A DNA stretch of 18,640 nucleotides from Pseudomonadota bacterium (lineage in GTDB: Bacteria; Pseudomonadota; Alphaproteobacteria; Rhizobiales; Beijerinckiaceae). The number at the start of each line of letters is the position of its first letter. The first letter of the stretch is position 1. The stretch covers positions 1-18,640 of the forward strand of contig JAEXGT010000053.1 of NCBI GenBank assembly GCA_023450615.1, in the 5' to 3' direction. Under the pieces are notes generated by a model. That model was given only the letters and a program-made list of their open reading frames with translations, made no database searches and was not told where the DNA came from. Below, in pieces: positions 7,689-15,745 of this stretch. Position numbers and translations under genes: made by a program.

Positions 7689-10100
7689 TTAGAAGCGTGT
7701 ACCGCCCGAGAAGCGGAAGGCCTGGGTCCGGTCGCCACCGATCCGGGTTCCATCCCGAAACACGCCCTCTTCCTTCGAGAGCGCGAAAGCGTAGTCGAAA
7801 CGGATCGGACCGAGCGGCGAGGACCACAGGAGCGAAGCGCCGACCGACGAACGAATCTTGTGGCTGTCGAGAACCTCGATGCAGTTCTGCGGAGCGTCCG
7901 GATTCGTGTTGCAGGTCACGCCACCATCCGGAGCAAAGATGGTTCCGCCGTTGACGCCGAACCGGGTCGGGCCTTCATAGCCATACAGCGTACCGGCATC
8001 GGCAAACACTGCACCCTTCAGACCCAATTCACGCGGCAGACCGAAGATCGGGAACTGCACTTCGAGCGTACCGCCGAAATAGGTGGTGCCACCGACGGCG
8101 TTGGCTGCTGCGTCGACCGTCGAGATGTCACGCGGACCGATGCCATTCGTGGCAAAGCCGCGAACCAGGGACGGACCCATGAAGAAGTGGTCGACGATGC
8201 GGAGATCGGAACCCTCGTTGCCGTTGTTGCCTAAGCCCACGATGTGGCCACCCTGGACGCGGGCGATACCGACCACATCCTCGATCAGCTCACGGTAGTA
8301 GCGAGCGTCACCGGTGGCGCGGAAGTAGCGCGAGTCGCCTCCGAGACCAGCGAAGTCCGTCTTTGCTTCGGCATAGAAGCCGTTACGCGGATCACGAGTG
8401 CTGTCGAGGGTGTTGTAGTTGAAGGTCAGACCCGCGAGCGAGGTAAGCGTCTCACCCTGCGATTCCTTGATGGCCAGCGAAGCTTCGCCATTACCCTGAC
8501 AGAACAGGCGGTTCGGCGTGCCGTCCTCGTTCAACTGAGTGTAGCCCGGGATCGGCGCAGAGCAGTCGTTGTACGGCTTCTTCCGGTCGTTCGGGATTTC
8601 CAGTTCCTGCTGATAGAGCGAGTACCGCAGGGTAAGCGTAAACTCTTCCGTGATCGGCAGGCCGAGGCGGAGCTGACCGCCGGTCATGCGGTTCTCGTAG
8701 CGGGAATAGCGGGTCTGGTCGCTGAACTTCGAGAACAGGTCGATACCGGCTGCCATGCGGTAGCCGAGGAAGTACGGCTCCGTGAACGAGAAGTCGACGC
8801 CGTGGGAACGCTGACCGAGCTGGCCGGCGAGGCGGACGAATTGTCCGCGGCCCAGGAAGTTCGTCTCGGTGACCGCGACTTCACCAATGAAGCCGTCAGC
8901 CGTCGAGTAACCGCCCGAGATGGAGAAGGAGCCAGTGGACTGATCCTCAACATCCACGTTCACGACCACACGGTCGGCCGAGGAACCCGGCTCGTTGGAA
9001 ATGCGGACCTGCTTGAAATAGCCCAGGTTGGACAGGCGGCGCTCGGCGCGGTCGACCATCACCTGATTGTAGGCATCGCCTTCGCCCAGGTCGAACTCAC
9101 GACGAATGACATAGTCGCGGGTGCGGGTATTGCCGCGGATGTTGATGCGCTCGATGTAAATGCGCGGCCCTTCCTCGACGACATAGCCGAGATTGACCAT
9201 ACGGGAAGCGGGATCGCGGGTACCGACCGGGCGAACCTGAACGAAAGGATTGCCCTGGCGCGCCGCAGTGCGGGTCATGGCCTGGACGGACTTCTCGACA
9301 GCTTCCGCGTTGTAGACCGAGCCGGCGGAAACCGACAGATCGCTGCGCAGGGCCTCGGCGTCCACCCCAGGAATGCGGGAATCGATGCTCACATTGCCGA
9401 CGCGATACTGCTCACCCTCTTCAACGACGATGGTGACGACATAACCGCCACGAGCAGCATCGAACGCCACCTCGTTGGAGACGATACGGAAATCCGCATA
9501 GCCGTTCTTGAGATAGTAACGACGGATCAGCTCCAGGTCGTTGGCAAGGCGGTCGGCATCATAGATGTCCGAGCTCTTGAGGAAGCTGAGAATATTGGTC
9601 TCGGAGGTCTGCATGACGCCACGCAGACGGCTGGCAGAAACCTGATTGTTGCCGACGAAGCGGATATCTTTCACGCCCGTCTTGTCACCCTCGACGATGG
9701 TGTAGACCACATCGACGCGACCATTGGGCAGATCCACGATGCGCGGCGTCACCTGAGCAAGGCCACGCCCCTGACGGCGATAGATCTCAAGGATCCGCTG
9801 CACGTCGGCATCGATGGCCGCCTGATTCACGGATGTACGGGCACGAGTCTGCAGATCCCCTTCAAGGATCGCCTTGTCGACCTTGCTGTTGCCTTCCACG
9901 ACAACGCGGTTGATCAGAGGCCCCTGAGCGGCGGAGGCGCGGCGGCTCGTCTGCGGCGAGCTCTGAGCGAGAGCGCTATCCGCAACGGCGAGGCCTGCCA
10001 TCAGCGCACTCATGGCGATCACTGCGGTGGCTGCCGGCTTCTTCCGGCGTGGCGTGGTCGTCGACATCATCAACTGGCCCGTTTCTTTATACTTGTCCAT
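7689..10100 (-). CDS. bamA: Outer membrane protein assembly factor BamA, apparently with four POTRA domains
   Basis: Omp85-family core of the BAM machine, which folds beta-barrel proteins into the outer membrane. A signal peptide (basic RRKK near 18-21, hydrophobic core, ADSALA-QS site near 45) is followed by POTRA domains at about 62-138, 142-229, 231-310 and 312-386. A 16-strand barrel domain runs to a terminal Phe803 (SGGTRF). VRGF at 646-649 is the signature of barrel loop 6. By similarity the first visible POTRA (VTPRIVDLPNGRVDVVYTIVEG) corresponds to domain 2 of typical BamA, so domain 1 seems absent. The barrel holds just four cysteines, in two pairs (513/534 and 730/740), both in predicted loops. 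The start is uncertain: ATG at 10100 is used here, but ATG at 10070 or 10067 also leaves a good signal peptide, and none has a clear ribosome site. It follows rseP after 183 nt. Confidence 0.95.
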   Translation of the reverse strand: MDKYKETGQLMMSTTTPRRKKPAATAVIAMSALMAGLAVADSALAQSSPQTSRRASAAQGPLINRVVVEGNSKVDKAILEGDLQTRARTSVNQAAIDADVQRILEIYRRQGRGLAQVTPRIVDLPNGRVDVVYTIVEGDKTGVKDIRFVGNNQVSASRLRGVMQTSETNILSFLKSSDIYDADRLANDLELIRRYYLKNGYADFRIVSNEVAFDAARGGYVVTIVVEEGEQYRVGNVSIDSRIPGVDAEALRSDLSVSAGSVYNAEAVEKSVQAMTRTAARQGNPFVQVRPVGTRDPASRMVNLGYVVEEGPRIYIERINIRGNTRTRDYVIRREFDLGEGDAYNQVMVDRAERRLSNLGYFKQVRISNEPGSSADRVVVNVDVEDQSTGSFSISGGYSTADGFIGEVAVTETNFLGRGQFVRLAGQLGQRSHGVDFSFTEPYFLGYRMAAGIDLFSKFSDQTRYSRYENRMTGGQLRLGLPITEEFTLTLRYSLYQQELEIPNDRKKPYNDCSAPIPGYTQLNEDGTPNRLFCQGNGEASLAIKESQGETLTSLAGLTFNYNTLDSTRDPRNGFYAEAKTDFAGLGGDSRYFRATGDARYYRELIEDVVGIARVQGGHIVGLGNNGNEGSDLRIVDHFFMGPSLVRGFATNGIGPRDISTVDAAANAVGGTTYFGGTLEVQFPIFGLPRELGLKGAVFADAGTLYGYEGPTRFGVNGGTIFAPDGGVTCNTNPDAPQNCIEVLDSHKIRSSVGASLLWSSPLGPIRFDYAFALSKEEGVFRDGTRIGGDRTQAFRFSGGTRF

Positions 10101-10283
10101 CGCGGGGTTTAGGCCCGCGGGCTGGAGACAGGTGTCCCAACCTTATCGGTGCTGTCCCGCTTGTACAAACTTTCGCCGTCATTGCAAACGGCACTTGCAA
10201 AACAGAATGGCTGTTTTTCCACTGGCGTGGCGTCCTTGTCACGTTCTCTCCGCCACAAATCTTGCGACAAGGTGAACAATGCC
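10101..10283 (-). promoter_or_regulatory. rseP-bamA intergenic region, possible bamA promoter
   Basis: The longest gap inside the envelope block. Two direct copies of TTGCAAA lie 13 bp apart at 10182-10188 and 10195-10201. The leftward TTGCAA at 10187-10182 is followed after 16 nt by TACAAG (10165-10160), a weak match to a housekeeping -35/-10 pair. A 7-bp inverted repeat (10234-10240 with 10266-10272) lies close to the rseP stop but lacks a U-tract. A short GC stem (CGCGGG/CCCGCG) directly precedes the ATG at 10100. Promoter activity is inferred only. Confidence 0.3.
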
Positions 10284-11426
10284 TCACCCGAACGAGCGAG
10301 TCAGGTCACTCCAGGTCGCCAAGATCATCAGCGTCGCCACGAAGGCGAAACCAATCCTAAACCCGATTTCCTGGGCCTTTTCGCTCAAGGGCCGCCCACG
10401 GACAGCCTCAATGGCATAGAACAAAAGGTGCCCGCCATCGAGCAGCGGAATCGGGAAAAGATTAATAAGACCAATGGAGACCGACATGAAGCCGATAAGG
10501 TTCACCAGGCTGTAAAGCCCGCCGATCTCATAGGCAGTTCCTGCGATTCGAGCGATCCCCACCGGCCCCGAGAGCTGGTCGATGGATTCGCGCCCCAGGA
10601 TGAGGCGGCGCAGGAAGTTGAAGGTCCGGTCAACTTGGTTCCAGGTGTCGACGGCACCTGCTTTCAGGGCCTCCAGAGGACCATAGGAGATGCGCTTGAT
10701 GGCTGAACGATCCTGCGGAGCTTGAACGCCGAGCAGCCCGATGCGCTGCTTGCCGAAGGGCGTATCCCGTTGTTCCACCTTGGGAATTGCCGTAAGGCTC
10801 ACTTCGCGACCATCGCGATCGACAACGAAATTCAGCGCCTCGCCCGCGCTCGAACTGACGAGCATCTGCATGTCGGCGAAGGTCTCGATCCGCTTACCGT
10901 CGATGGAGCGGATCACGTCGTGGGGCTGGAAGCCCGCCGCTTCCGCCGCGCTTCCCGGGATCACCCGCTCGATCACCGGCTCCAGGACCATGCGACCGCT
11001 GAAGTAGTTGAAGCCCGCAAAGATCGCGATAGCGAGGATGAAGTTGGCCATCGGACCAGCCGCGACAGTGGCCGCGCGCTTGGCGACACTTTGATGGGGA
11101 AAACTGATGGCTCGCAGCTCAGGCGACATCTGCTGAACGCCCTTATTGTCCGGAACGCTCGCCGCATTCATGTCTCCGACGAACTTCACGTAGCCGCCGA
11201 GGGGAATCGCGGAGATCTTCCAGCGGGTACCCCTCTTGTCGGTCCAGCCGACCAACTCGCGCCCGAAGCCTATGGAGAAGGCCGAGACGCCGATTCCGCA
11301 GCGGCGTCCGACCCAGTAATGACCGTATTCATGGATGAAGACGACCACCGACAGCACGATGAGGAAGGCAAAGATCGTCAGGGCAAAAGACCCCGTCATG
11401 CCTGCGATTGCTGAAAGCCACTCCAT
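10284..11426 (-). CDS. rseP: Site-2 intramembrane zinc metalloprotease RseP
   Basis: M50-family protease of the cytoplasmic membrane that cuts transmembrane segments of anti-sigma factors and remnant signal peptides. The zinc motif HEYGH (His32, Glu33, His36) lies in the first membrane helix and the second motif, NLFPIPLLDGGH (Asp330), in the third. The conserved GPMANF stretch is at 124-129. One PDZ domain is seen at about 147-220, against two in E. coli RseP, giving 380 residues; a single PDZ is the form I expect in Caulobacter-type (MmpA) relatives. A last membrane helix (IGFAFVATLMILATW) is near the C-terminus. ATG at 11426 has AAGGGA 5-6 nt upstream. Its substrate is not encoded in the window. 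It lies 33 nt after dxr and ahead of bamA, an order widely kept in Gram-negative bacteria. Confidence 0.96.
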   Translation of the reverse strand: MEWLSAIAGMTGSFALTIFAFLIVLSVVVFIHEYGHYWVGRRCGIGVSAFSIGFGRELVGWTDKRGTRWKISAIPLGGYVKFVGDMNAASVPDNKGVQQMSPELRAISFPHQSVAKRAATVAAGPMANFILAIAIFAGFNYFSGRMVLEPVIERVIPGSAAEAAGFQPHDVIRSIDGKRIETFADMQMLVSSSAGEALNFVVDRDGREVSLTAIPKVEQRDTPFGKQRIGLLGVQAPQDRSAIKRISYGPLEALKAGAVDTWNQVDRTFNFLRRLILGRESIDQLSGPVGIARIAGTAYEIGGLYSLVNLIGFMSVSIGLINLFPIPLLDGGHLLFYAIEAVRGRPLSEKAQEIGFRIGFAFVATLMILATWSDLTRSFG

Positions 11427-11439
11427 GATTGTCCCTTTC

Positions 11440-11458
11440 GCGCTCTCTCAAAGAGCGC
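11440..11458 (-). repeat. Short inverted repeat in the dxr-rseP gap
   Basis: Perfect 7-bp stem GCGCTCT/AGAGCGC (arms 11440-11446 and 11452-11458) with a 5-nt loop, just before the rseP ribosome site. There is no U-tract, so it is more likely a processing or stability hairpin than a terminator, or chance. Confidence 0.4.
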
Positions 11459-11459
11459 C

Positions 11460-12626
11460 TTAAATGTGTCTTGCGGGAACAAGCCGCCGCGCCAGGGCTC
11501 GGGCCTCGCCGTCGATGGCAAGGGCTTCCGCGACCGTCGCAGGGGCTCTCCCGCTTCCGGTATAGGTTGAGCAAACCTCCTCAACTATCTCAGATATTGC
11601 ATAAAATCCTATTCGGCCCGCCATATAAGCCTCGACTGCTATCTCATTGGCGGCATTCAAGACCGTCGGCAGAGCTCCTCCGGACTGAAGCGCAGCCTTG
11701 GCCAAGGCAAGACATGGAAACCGTGCCTCGTCGGGCCGTTCGAAGGTTAAGCGGCCAATCGCGGCAAGATCGAGACGAGGCAGATCCATGAAAAGTCGCA
11801 CCTCGTCATGGAGGGCATTGGCGATGGGTACCTTCATATCCGGCAGAGCAAGCCCGGCGGTGACGGCTCCATCCTTCCATTGGACGAGACCATGGACGAT
11901 GGCCTCCGGGTGAACAAGCACGTCGAGGCGCTCGGCGTCGAGATCGAAAAGGTGGTGGGCCTCGATCAGCTCCAGCCCTTTGTTCATGAGGGTGGCGGAA
12001 TCAATGTTGATCTTCGAGCCCATGGACCAGACCGGATGGGCTGATGCCTGCTTCGCATCGGCTCCCGCGATCTGCTCTCGGGTCCAGGTGCGGAATGGGC
12101 CGCCACTGGCGGTGATCACCGCCTTCTCCACATCCAACTTCTTGCCGGCGGACAAGGCGTGATCGAGGGCATTGTGCTCGGAATCCACAGGCGTGATCTC
12201 GACGCCGAGGCGGCGGGCGTCCGCCATGAAGGCGGCTCCCGCGCAGACGAGGCTTTCCTTGTTGGCAAGAGCAATCCGCCTGCCCGGCTTCAGGGCCGCA
12301 TGGGTCGGCTCCAGACCGGCGGTCCCGCAGATGGCGGCAAGCACGATATCGGCAGGGCGATCCACGGCCTCGAGCACGGCGGAGCGGCCTGCCCCGCTCC
12401 CAATACCCGTTCCGGCCAGGGCTTCCTTGAGATCGGCGGCGGCAGCCTCGTCAGCCAGGGCCGCAAACTTTGCTCCCAGGCGCTTGGCCGTCTCGGCCAG
12501 TGCCTCCGCATTACGCCCGCCGACAACAGCCTCGACATGGAACGCATCCCGCTGCGCCAGAACCACATCCGCCGTGGACCGGCCGATGGAGCCTGTGGCC
12601 CCGAGGATCGTGAGAGAACGTGCCAT
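11460..12626 (-). CDS. dxr: 1-deoxy-D-xylulose-5-phosphate reductoisomerase
   Basis: Converts DXP to MEP with NADPH, the first committed step of the MEP isoprenoid pathway, in the cytoplasm. The NADPH-binding GATGSIG is at 9-15. The metal-binding Asp148 and Glu150 sit in TPVDSEHNA, and Glu219 in the MNKGLELIEAHHLF stretch. ITASGGPFRTW and VHPEAIVHGLVQWKDGAV are the usual conserved blocks, as is ALPDMKVPIANAL. The 388 residues fit the family (about 390-400). SEHNALDHAL stands where many homologues have SEHSAIFQAL, a local variation away from the metal ligands. ATG at 12626 lies 6 nt after the cdsA stop with only a weak AGG nearby, so coupling to cdsA is likely. Its product feeds the prenyl substrate of UppS encoded two genes upstream. 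Confidence 0.96.
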   Translation of the reverse strand: MARSLTILGATGSIGRSTADVVLAQRDAFHVEAVVGGRNAEALAETAKRLGAKFAALADEAAAADLKEALAGTGIGSGAGRSAVLEAVDRPADIVLAAICGTAGLEPTHAALKPGRRIALANKESLVCAGAAFMADARRLGVEITPVDSEHNALDHALSAGKKLDVEKAVITASGGPFRTWTREQIAGADAKQASAHPVWSMGSKINIDSATLMNKGLELIEAHHLFDLDAERLDVLVHPEAIVHGLVQWKDGAVTAGLALPDMKVPIANALHDEVRLFMDLPRLDLAAIGRLTFERPDEARFPCLALAKAALQSGGALPTVLNAANEIAVEAYMAGRIGFYAISEIVEEVCSTYTGSGRAPATVAEALAIDGEARALARRLVPARHI

Positions 12627-12632
12627 GAAGAC

Positions 12633-13481
12633 CTAAGCAGCTCCGCGTACGACGAGAAAGACGATGCCAATGATGAGGGCCACGGCCCAGAAGCCGTCTA
12701 GGCGATCCATCACGCCCCCATGCCCAGGGATTAGATGGCTCGAATCCTTCACATCGCAATGGCGCTTGAGCGCGGATTCGCCGAGGTCGCCGATCTGGCT
12801 CGCAACAGAGGCCACCATGGAGAGTGCAATGACGCTCAACGGGCCGAAGGAATGGTCGATTCCCAGGCGATGCCCGATCCATGCCACCAGCCCACCAGCC
12901 AAAGCAGCGGCGATGAGGCCGCCAAAGAAGCCAGACCATGTCTTTTTCGGACTGATCGCCGGACAGAGCTTAGGGCCTCCGAAGGTGCGCCCTGTGAAAT
13001 AAGCTGCGATGTCCGTTGTCCACACGACGGCGAACATCCAGATCAGGCCGAGAATGCCGATCTCCGGGTAATCCCGGACCATGGGCGGCACGAGTACGAT
13101 GATCGCGGCATAGGCGAAGCCGGAGGCGGCCCAGATCTTCCCGCGCGATCCCTTCGTGAGAAGCGTACCAAGGATGAGGAAGACCAGTGCGGCTCCCGCT
13201 CCGACAGCGAAACCGGCATCCGTCAGATAGAGCAAGGTCAGGGCCGCAAGCCCGACGCCGAAGACCGCCTGCACGACTCGGCTCGGCTCGATACCCGTCA
13301 TGTCCGTCCATTCGATCATGATCGCGATGCCGGCAATCAGCCAGAACAAGGCAAAGGGCCAGCCGCCCCAATAGGCTGCGGCCAAGGCCAGTGCGATCAT
13401 GACGATCGCGGAGAGAACCCGGGTCTTCAATTCGCTGGAGGGCGCCTTGGAAGCCAAGGAGGAACCTTCGGTGGCGGTCAT
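12633..13481 (-). CDS. cdsA: Phosphatidate cytidylyltransferase (CDP-diglyceride synthase)
   Basis: Integral membrane enzyme that makes CDP-diacylglycerol from phosphatidate and CTP, the precursor of all phospholipids. About eight hydrophobic segments are visible over 282 residues. Near the C-terminus is the family signature: SQIGDLGESALKR, then DVKDSSHLIPGHGGVMDRLDG, which carries the conserved acidic metal-binding residues. The cytosolic SPKKTWSGFFGG stretch is also typical. ATG at 13481 lies 2 nt after the uppS stop, with AAGG inside the end of uppS as ribosome site. The dxr gene follows after 6 nt. The start is well placed, with a short polar N-terminus before the first membrane helix. 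Confidence 0.95.
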   Translation of the reverse strand: MTATEGSSLASKAPSSELKTRVLSAIVMIALALAAAYWGGWPFALFWLIAGIAIMIEWTDMTGIEPSRVVQAVFGVGLAALTLLYLTDAGFAVGAGAALVFLILGTLLTKGSRGKIWAASGFAYAAIIVLVPPMVRDYPEIGILGLIWMFAVVWTTDIAAYFTGRTFGGPKLCPAISPKKTWSGFFGGLIAAALAGGLVAWIGHRLGIDHSFGPLSVIALSMVASVASQIGDLGESALKRHCDVKDSSHLIPGHGGVMDRLDGFWAVALIIGIVFLVVRGAA

Positions 13482-13483
13482 CG

Positions 13484-14251
13484 TCAGCTCGCCTTGGCGC
13501 TCAAGCCGCCGAAACGGCGGTCGCGGCGTCCATACTCATCGATGGCGGACTGAAAGGCCGCCTCATCGAAGTCCGGCCAGAAGACGGGAAGGAACACGAA
13601 TTCGGAATAGGCCGTCTGCCAGGTCAGGAAGTTCGACACGCGCTGCTCGCCGGAAGTGCGAATGACAAGGTCCGGATCCGGGATGTCGCCCGTATCCAAG
13701 TTCCTGCCGATCATGTCCATGTCGATGGCTGACGGATCGAGGGAACCCTCCTTCACCTTCAGGGCCAGAGCGCGCACGGCGCTCGCGATTTCCTGGCGCC
13801 CGCCGTAGTTGAAAGCGATCACCAGGGTCAGGCCCGTATTGGCGCGGGTCAGCTGCTCAGCCTCGTCCAGGAGAAGGCGGATGTCGGAGGCAAGCCCCTC
13901 GCGCTCTCCGATGATGCGGACGCGCACATTGTTCGAGTGAAGCTCTGCGAGATCATGGCGCACGAAGCGCTTGAGAAGCCCCATGAGAAAAGAGACCTCT
14001 TCCGCGGGACGGCGCCAGTTCTCCGCGGAAAAGCTGTAGACCGTGAGGTAGCGGATGCCGAGGTCGCTCGCCGTGCGCACTGCCCGGCGGATCGCCTCGA
14101 TGCCCTTCCGGTGCCCCTCGAAGCGAGGCAGGCCTCGCTGTGCGGCCCAGCGGCCGTTTCCATCCATAATGATGGCAACATGGGTCGGCATCTCCTGACC
14201 CGTTGTTTCACGGGCAAGGGTGGGAGCCGACCGCTGGGCTTCGCCGCTCAT
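13484..14251 (-). CDS. uppS: Isoprenyl (undecaprenyl) diphosphate synthase
   Basis: Cis-prenyltransferase that extends farnesyl diphosphate with isopentenyl units to the C55 carrier used for peptidoglycan and O-antigen. From ATG at 14251 it has 255 residues. Catalytic Asp30 lies in HVAIIMDGNGRWA, SFSAENWRRP is near 73-82, and the diphosphate-binding RTSGEQRVSNFLTWQ starts at Arg198. DPDLVIRTSGEQR and FLPVFWPDF are strongly conserved in the family. An in-frame TTG at 14269 would add six residues but sits inside the inverted repeat after frr, so the ATG is preferred; neither has a strong ribosome site. It is 27 nt after frr and 2 nt before cdsA. Confidence 0.95.
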   Translation of the reverse strand: MSGEAQRSAPTLARETTGQEMPTHVAIIMDGNGRWAAQRGLPRFEGHRKGIEAIRRAVRTASDLGIRYLTVYSFSAENWRRPAEEVSFLMGLLKRFVRHDLAELHSNNVRVRIIGEREGLASDIRLLLDEAEQLTRANTGLTLVIAFNYGGRQEIASAVRALALKVKEGSLDPSAIDMDMIGRNLDTGDIPDPDLVIRTSGEQRVSNFLTWQTAYSEFVFLPVFWPDFDEAAFQSAIDEYGRRDRRFGGLSAKAS

Positions 14252-14263
14252 GACAAGTTTCCG

Positions 14264-14290
14264 ATGCAAGTCTAAAACTTAGACTTGCAT
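14264..14290 (-). repeat. 12-bp inverted repeat at the frr-uppS junction
   Basis: Arms 14264-14275 and 14279-14290 are perfect complements with a 3-nt loop. In the mRNA the frr stop codon UAA closes the 5' arm. The stem is AU-rich at its top and has no U-tract after it, so it looks like a stability or processing hairpin, or a block to start codons just downstream, more than a terminator. Confidence 0.75.
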
Positions 14291-14839
14291 GATTTCCTTT
14301 TCCTTGGCCACCAGCAGCTGATCGATTTCAGCCACGAACTGGTCGGTCGCCTTCTGGACCTGATCGCCGTCACGCTTGGCATCGTCCTCGCTGATAGCCG
14401 AGTCCTTTTCGAGCTTCTTGAGGAGATCGAGACCATCGCGACGCACGTGGCGGACCGCAATGCGCGCCTCTTCCGCATACTTGTGCGCGACCTTTACCAT
14501 CTCCTTGCGGCGCTGCTCGTTCATCTCAGGGATGCGCAGGCGGATGACCTGCCCCTCGGTCTGCGGATTGAGGCCGAGATCCGACTCGCGGATCGCCTTC
14601 TCCACAGCGGCGACCATGCCGCGATCCCAGACCTGCACGCTGAGAAGGCGCGGCTCAGGAACGTTGACGGTGGCAACCTGGGTAATCGGCATCAGGGAGC
14701 CATAGGCATCGATCTGGATTGGATCGAGCAGATTCGGCGAGGCGCGGCCTGTGCGCAGGCTGCCCAAGTCGTGCTTGAAAGCATTGATGGCGCCCTGCAT
14801 GCGGCGCTTCACATCGGCGAGGTCAAAGGTCGTGGCCAT
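14279..14839 (-). CDS. frr: Ribosome recycling factor
   Basis: With EF-G, splits the post-termination ribosome in the cytoplasm. The 186 residues match the family length (185 in E. coli). The tRNA-like two-domain fold is recognisable from SLRTGRASPNLLD near 27-39, then PITQVATVNVPEPRLL, the hinge and RLRIPEMNEQRRKEMVK near 100-116. A long charged C-terminal helix ends in EIDQLLVAKEKEIMQV. Arg residues of the SLRTGRAS stretch are those known to be needed for ribosome binding. ATG at 14839 has AAGGA about 9 nt upstream. It follows pyrH after 73 nt, the common bacterial order. Confidence 0.97.
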   Translation of the reverse strand: MATTFDLADVKRRMQGAINAFKHDLGSLRTGRASPNLLDPIQIDAYGSLMPITQVATVNVPEPRLLSVQVWDRGMVAAVEKAIRESDLGLNPQTEGQVIRLRIPEMNEQRRKEMVKVAHKYAEEARIAVRHVRRDGLDLLKKLEKDSAISEDDAKRDGDQVQKATDQFVAEIDQLLVAKEKEIMQV

Positions 14840-14912
14840 GAGATCTTTTCCTTACGCGAACTGTCTAAAAACGGGCTTACGCTGCCCAAGGTCCCGCATC
14901 AAGACCCCTGAC

Positions 14913-15626
14913 TTACGGGACCACAACTGTTGAGGGCACTTTTCCGAGGAGAAGGTCGGTGATCGAGCTCGGGGCGTGCACGGAGCCGACCAAGATCGAG
15001 AGCTTGCTCTCCCGCGCCAAAGCAAAGGCGGCGGTATCCATCACCTTCAGATCCCGTGCGATAGCCTCGTCGTGGGTCAGGCGGTCGTAGCGGATTGCGG
15101 CCGGGTCCTTCTTGGGATCCGCGGAATAGACGCCGTCCACCTGGGTCGCCTTGAGCACCGCGTCGCATTTCAGCTCGGCGGCCCGCAGCACGGCAGCCGT
15201 ATCGGTGGTGAAGAACGGGTTGCCGGTGCCACCTGCAAGCACCACCACCTGCCCCTTGTCCAAGTGATGGAGGGCGGGCTGGCGAGCATAGGTTTCACAG
15301 ATCGTGGGCATGGACACCGCCGACATGGTGCGGGCGGGCACGCCTGCCGCGTTGAGCGAGGTCTCGATGGCGAGTGAGTTCATGACCGTGCCGAGCATGC
15401 CCATGGAATCGGCTGTGGGGCGGTCGATCCAGCCGGCCGCGCTCATGCGCGCGCCGCGGATGATGTTGCCGCCGCCGATCACCACGGCGATCTCAAAACC
15501 GGCCTTGGTAGCTTTGGCCAGATCCCGCGACAGGCGGGAGAGGACTTCGGAGTCGAGCCAGTAACCATCGGGAGCCATCAAGGCCTCTCCCGAGAGCTTC
15601 ACCAGAATGCGCCGGAACTGTGCCAC
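14913..15626 (-). CDS. pyrH: UMP kinase
   Basis: Phosphorylates UMP to UDP with ATP; a hexameric bacterial enzyme of the amino-acid kinase family, not related to eukaryotic UMP/CMP kinase. The 237 residues show KLSGEALM (10-17), the GGGNIIRG phosphate loop (51-58) and RPTADSMGMLGTVMN. The GGTGNPFFTTDTAAVLRA block, KATQVDGVYSADPKKDP and the MDTAAF stretch of the nucleotide-binding half are also present. The start is GTG at 15626 with a strong AAGGAG 7 nt upstream. A terminator-like hairpin lies between it and tsf, so it may have its own promoter in the 160-nt gap; frr follows. Confidence 0.97.
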   Translation of the reverse strand: MAQFRRILVKLSGEALMAPDGYWLDSEVLSRLSRDLAKATKAGFEIAVVIGGGNIIRGARMSAAGWIDRPTADSMGMLGTVMNSLAIETSLNAAGVPARTMSAVSMPTICETYARQPALHHLDKGQVVVLAGGTGNPFFTTDTAAVLRAAELKCDAVLKATQVDGVYSADPKKDPAAIRYDRLTHDEAIARDLKVMDTAAFALARESKLSILVGSVHAPSSITDLLLGKVPSTVVVP

Positions 15627-15745
15627 TGTCGGACTCCTTATTTTTCGATTTTGAAATCACACCCGAAGCCTCTCATCCCGGAAGGCCAGTAAGCGCCTTC
15701 CAAAGCGAGATTCGGAAATCTTGCCGGATTTATAGCCTTCTCATG
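15627..15745 (-). promoter_or_regulatory. tsf-pyrH intergenic region after the hairpin
   Basis: About 120 nt between the post-tsf hairpin and the pyrH GTG. It holds a 7-bp inverted repeat (15680-15686 with 15695-15701) with an 8-nt loop, and an AT-richer stretch before the ribosome site. A TATAAA-like hexamer (minus strand, near 15735-15730) has no good -35 partner at 17 nt. A pyrH promoter is plausible but not shown. Confidence 0.25.

Noticed and set aside
5228..7954. Plus-strand open frames at 5228-6289 and 6572-7954 opposite lpxA, fabZ and lpxD
   Set aside because: Their repetitive look (ADDH, ADLH stretches) is the reverse reading of hexapeptide repeats in LpxA and LpxD.
8244..10112. A 622-codon open frame on the plus strand opposite bamA
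   Set aside because: Fully antisense to bamA, with a composition that mirrors its codon bias and no domain of its own.
14890..14922. A 7-bp inverted repeat (GGTCCCG/CGGGACC) around the pyrH stop codon
   Set aside because: The loop is about 19 nt and no U-tract follows; too weak to call a terminator.
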